Source: Pegea sp. RAD2-039 (Eukaryota; Chordata; Thaliacea; Salpida; Salpidae). From it: a stretch of 64,000 nucleotides of DNA. The translations under genes and the position numbers were made by a program. Location of the stretch: positions 1,488,001-1,552,000 of the forward strand of contig JAQGEQ010000175.1 of the NCBI GenBank assembly GCA_034620365.1, given 5' to 3'. The notes under the pieces were generated by a model that made no database searches, was not told where the DNA came from, and saw nothing but the letters and a program-made list of their open reading frames with translations. Below, one piece after another: positions 61,345-64,000 of the stretch (position 1 is the stretch's first letter; every line of letters begins with the position of its first letter).

Positions 61345-63159
61345 GGTGTAAATTAAGAAAGTTAAATATTTTCTGGAACTAATCCTTGAGATTAAGCTTT
61401 TTTGTTTTGTTATGTGTCAATAATACTCAAATCATAAGTATTGCAAATACATCACGAAAAAGAACTAATCATTGAACAAGAAATACTTTTAAATGTTATT
61501 CTGTATTATATTCACCTTTTTTGATAAATAAGTTGTAACAATCAAAGTTATTTACGAGTTTACAATAAAATAGCAGATAAAAATCAGAAAAATATCGGCA
61601 TGACAATTTATGATATCTACAATTACAGTTTTCGACTAAGTTCTTTATTACTTTAATTGAAAATTAAGTTTACCTGGTTTAATCTCTATTTATTGGAAAA
61701 AAAACTTCAACAAATTGTAAAAGAAGATTATTAAAGTAGTTTATTGAAAGTAACCTGTATACAAACGTAAGTTTGAAAAATTATTAAACATAAAACAAGT
61801 TTTTTTTTTCTGTTTACTTAATAACTTCTTATTAACATAGTTAGAAGCAACCTAGAAATTATCAAAATTTAAATTAGTTTTTCATTTTAAATCTTTATAT
61901 TATTTATATTTTATGAAACTATGCACTGCTATGTACAAGGACTCCTAAGCTACCATTGTTACATCTATACAATTAAATGCCAACAGTTATTATGAAAGTA
62001 TTTAAAAACAGATAAAAAACTTTAATTTCTACCAAGACAGTCAATACCATTCAACTTTGGTCTGCACCTGAATATTGATGTATTTTTGTGCAACTTTCAT
62101 ATTTATCAATCCAGTCACCTTTTTAATAATAATAATTTAAATCCCTTTTGTTATTCAGCCACTTTAGTCACTAACTGAGTTATGCCAATGACACAAAATG
62201 TCGGATGTATGACAAACTGATGCCGAAGATAAACAAAATTTTTATTCTGTCTGTAAGTCTTTATGTTACGATGAAATTCTAGTTTAGCATTATGTTAAAA
62301 TAATTAGCCATATGAAGATAAGGTTAGAATTATTGTTTAACTTTTATCATCAGGATATAAATTACTGATCAAAGTAAAAGTTATACTACAAAGCCAAGAA
62401 GCTTAAAAATGATAATGAAAAATTAACAAAAAATAACTACAAACAACTTAATGTATAATTGCATCAAACAATGTCAAAATTTAGCTACAAAAATCTTCTG
62501 TAACTTTTTTTTGTAAAATATTTAAATTTAAAAGCTTTAAAAGAATTTAGCAAAGCCTTAAAGCCATACATATTCAATTTTACCAACTTTATTATTATTT
62601 GCATTTATACACTATCATAAGACAATTGTTGTTTATTTGTAAAATTTAAATTTTTAAAATAAGTTAGTTGTAGATATTTACATTTAGTTGATAAATATGT
62701 TTCTCATTTTTTACATTTATTATAAAGTTTTTGTACTATACAAAATAATTCAGCCTGTTTTTACATAGAGTAGAGATCAAGTTTAAAGTCTTTTCAAAAA
62801 AACATAGAATGCATATTGCAAAAGACTTTAAGTTCATAAAAATGTTAATTTTTTATATTATATATTAAAAGCTTTGTAAAACTTTAAAAGTTAGTTGGCT
62901 GTGAAATAAATTAGTTCATTCACTACCAGCCAAAACGGTTGATAAGTTAGTACTAACTGTGGTCATGTAAGCAGAAAGCTCTTAACAATAGCTTCATGAT
63001 GATACTGCTCTAGTAGACCCTAAAAAATTGAAATGATTTTTGTTGAACAAGCTTGTTGAAACAACTATTTAGTTCATAGAGAAAAAAACACTATTGTTTG
63101 CGGTGTATTTACGAAACTTTTTTAACAAAGATGCCTTCGTACTGCATGATAGTTTAACA
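61345..63159. other. Featureless AT-rich DNA
   Basis: No coding sequence, RNA gene or repeat was recognised on either strand. Confidence 0.5.
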
Positions 63160-63415
63160 TACTTTCTTTTTGTATAGTATAAAGTAATGTTGTTTCGTTA
63201 GTTATTGTCGGTGTGATGTACAATTTGCGATTGAATTAAGCACTGCTAGCTGTCTTGGCCTGTTATAAAGCCTACTGAAGTAGCTGACGAGGGTTACCCT
63301 ACCGTATTCTAGATCTATACAAATATATTTCTATTTCGTACAGTATACAGCAATGTTATTCTATATCAATTACCTGTTGTTTTGTGCGCAATTTATAATA
63401 CAATACAGCTCTATT
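63160..63415. repeat. Degenerate direct repeat, two ~80 bp copies
   Basis: 63170-63250 and 63335-63410 share an order of short blocks (AGTATAAAGTAATGTT versus AGTATACAGCAATGTT, then a GTGATGTACAATTT / GTGCGCAATTT block, then AAGCACTGCT / TACAGCTCT). An origin as part of a larger repeat is possible. Confidence 0.35.
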
Positions 63416-64000
63416 AAAGAGTTATTTTTATTGCAAATATTCCTTGAGCTAAATATATCTTAAACCTAAAGCTCAGTTTTTAGTTGAATGAGTCAAATGA
63501 AAAAATAGTTACAACTTGTATTTGTTTTTGGCTGTAAATATTGAAAGCACTCGAAAAACCACTTATAAAACTTTTGAACTTATGCAAAATTATTAAAGAT
63601 TGCTATCAAAAAGTTTCATGACGAAATGTGATCTTAGATAATGTTTTAATTTTTTTAGAAAAAAGTTTTTTCGAATATTTCTCTATAAGAATGAATTTCA
63701 ACAATTTTATTTTAAATGGACAATCGAAAAAATTTCAACGGTTGAATTCTTCTATTTGAGATTGACAACACTAAGTAAAAATACTAGAAGCAAAACATTA
63801 ATCATATATTGCACAAAGGTGTCGGCTGATTTGTTACACTTACGGCAAAATAAATAAAAGTGTAAACTAAAAATGATATGCTTACAATTAATAAATAAAT
63901 ATGATTTGGTCCCCATCTATAAAAGTATACTTGGAAATTTTTCATAGCCAGATATTTATCTTTTCTGTGTTAAAAATAGAAAAATAATGCTTTTGTAGTA
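63416..64000. other. Featureless AT-rich DNA to window end
   Basis: Nothing recognisable. Confidence 0.5.

Noticed and set aside
1-64000. tRNA, rRNA, CRISPR array, LTR element or DNA transposon
   Set aside because: I saw no cloverleaf boxes, rRNA blocks, regular short spaced repeats, paired long terminal repeats, or transposase motifs with inverted ends. A computed search could still find diverged ones.

Overview
This window is animal nuclear DNA. It is very AT-rich, its genes carry many spliceosomal introns (50 bp to about 2 kb), the protein domains are metazoan extracellular modules (CCP/sushi, MAM, ILEI/FAM3), and 5'-truncated non-LTR retrotransposons are scattered through it. I cannot name the species; an invertebrate is most likely.

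Left part (1-22.8 kb): a tiny intronless histone H3 variant that looks like the centromeric H3 (171-458, +). Next come gene-poor AT-rich DNA with several dead LINE tails, a six-exon multi-pass membrane protein of 333 residues (8778-12804, -), and a small secreted cysteine peptide with a signal peptide and a dibasic site (19668-20067, -). Middle part (22.8-31.6 kb): a complete 25-exon RPAP1 gene (+) whose exons join in frame to 1152 codons.

Right part (31.8-60.9 kb): a head-to-tail array of three paralogous secreted-protein genes, all on the minus strand. All three share the same promoter region, signal-peptide exon and first CCP exons, and all end on the same last exon. They differ in how many modules lie between: gene 1 (32358-36629, 17 exons, 881 aa), gene 2 (38987-53076, about 47 exons, about 2,600 aa) and gene 3 (57361-60019, 10 exons, 510 aa). 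Their signature module is a MAM domain with a whole ILEI (FAM3/PANDER-type) domain set inside it. The ILEI part is carried by exactly three exons flanked by phase-1 introns, as expected if a 1-1 exon cassette entered a phase-1 intron of a MAM domain. CCP exons are also 1-1 cassettes, so exons can be gained or lost without breaking frame. Gene 1 looks like gene 2 with the middle removed by recombination inside a CCP exon, and gene 3 like a second, larger removal. The near-identical 3' halves of genes 1 and 2 differ mostly by amino-acid replacements.

The last 3 kb hold one unassigned GC-richer ORF at the edge of the array and otherwise non-coding AT-rich DNA. No RNA genes, CRISPR arrays, LTR elements or DNA transposons were recognised.
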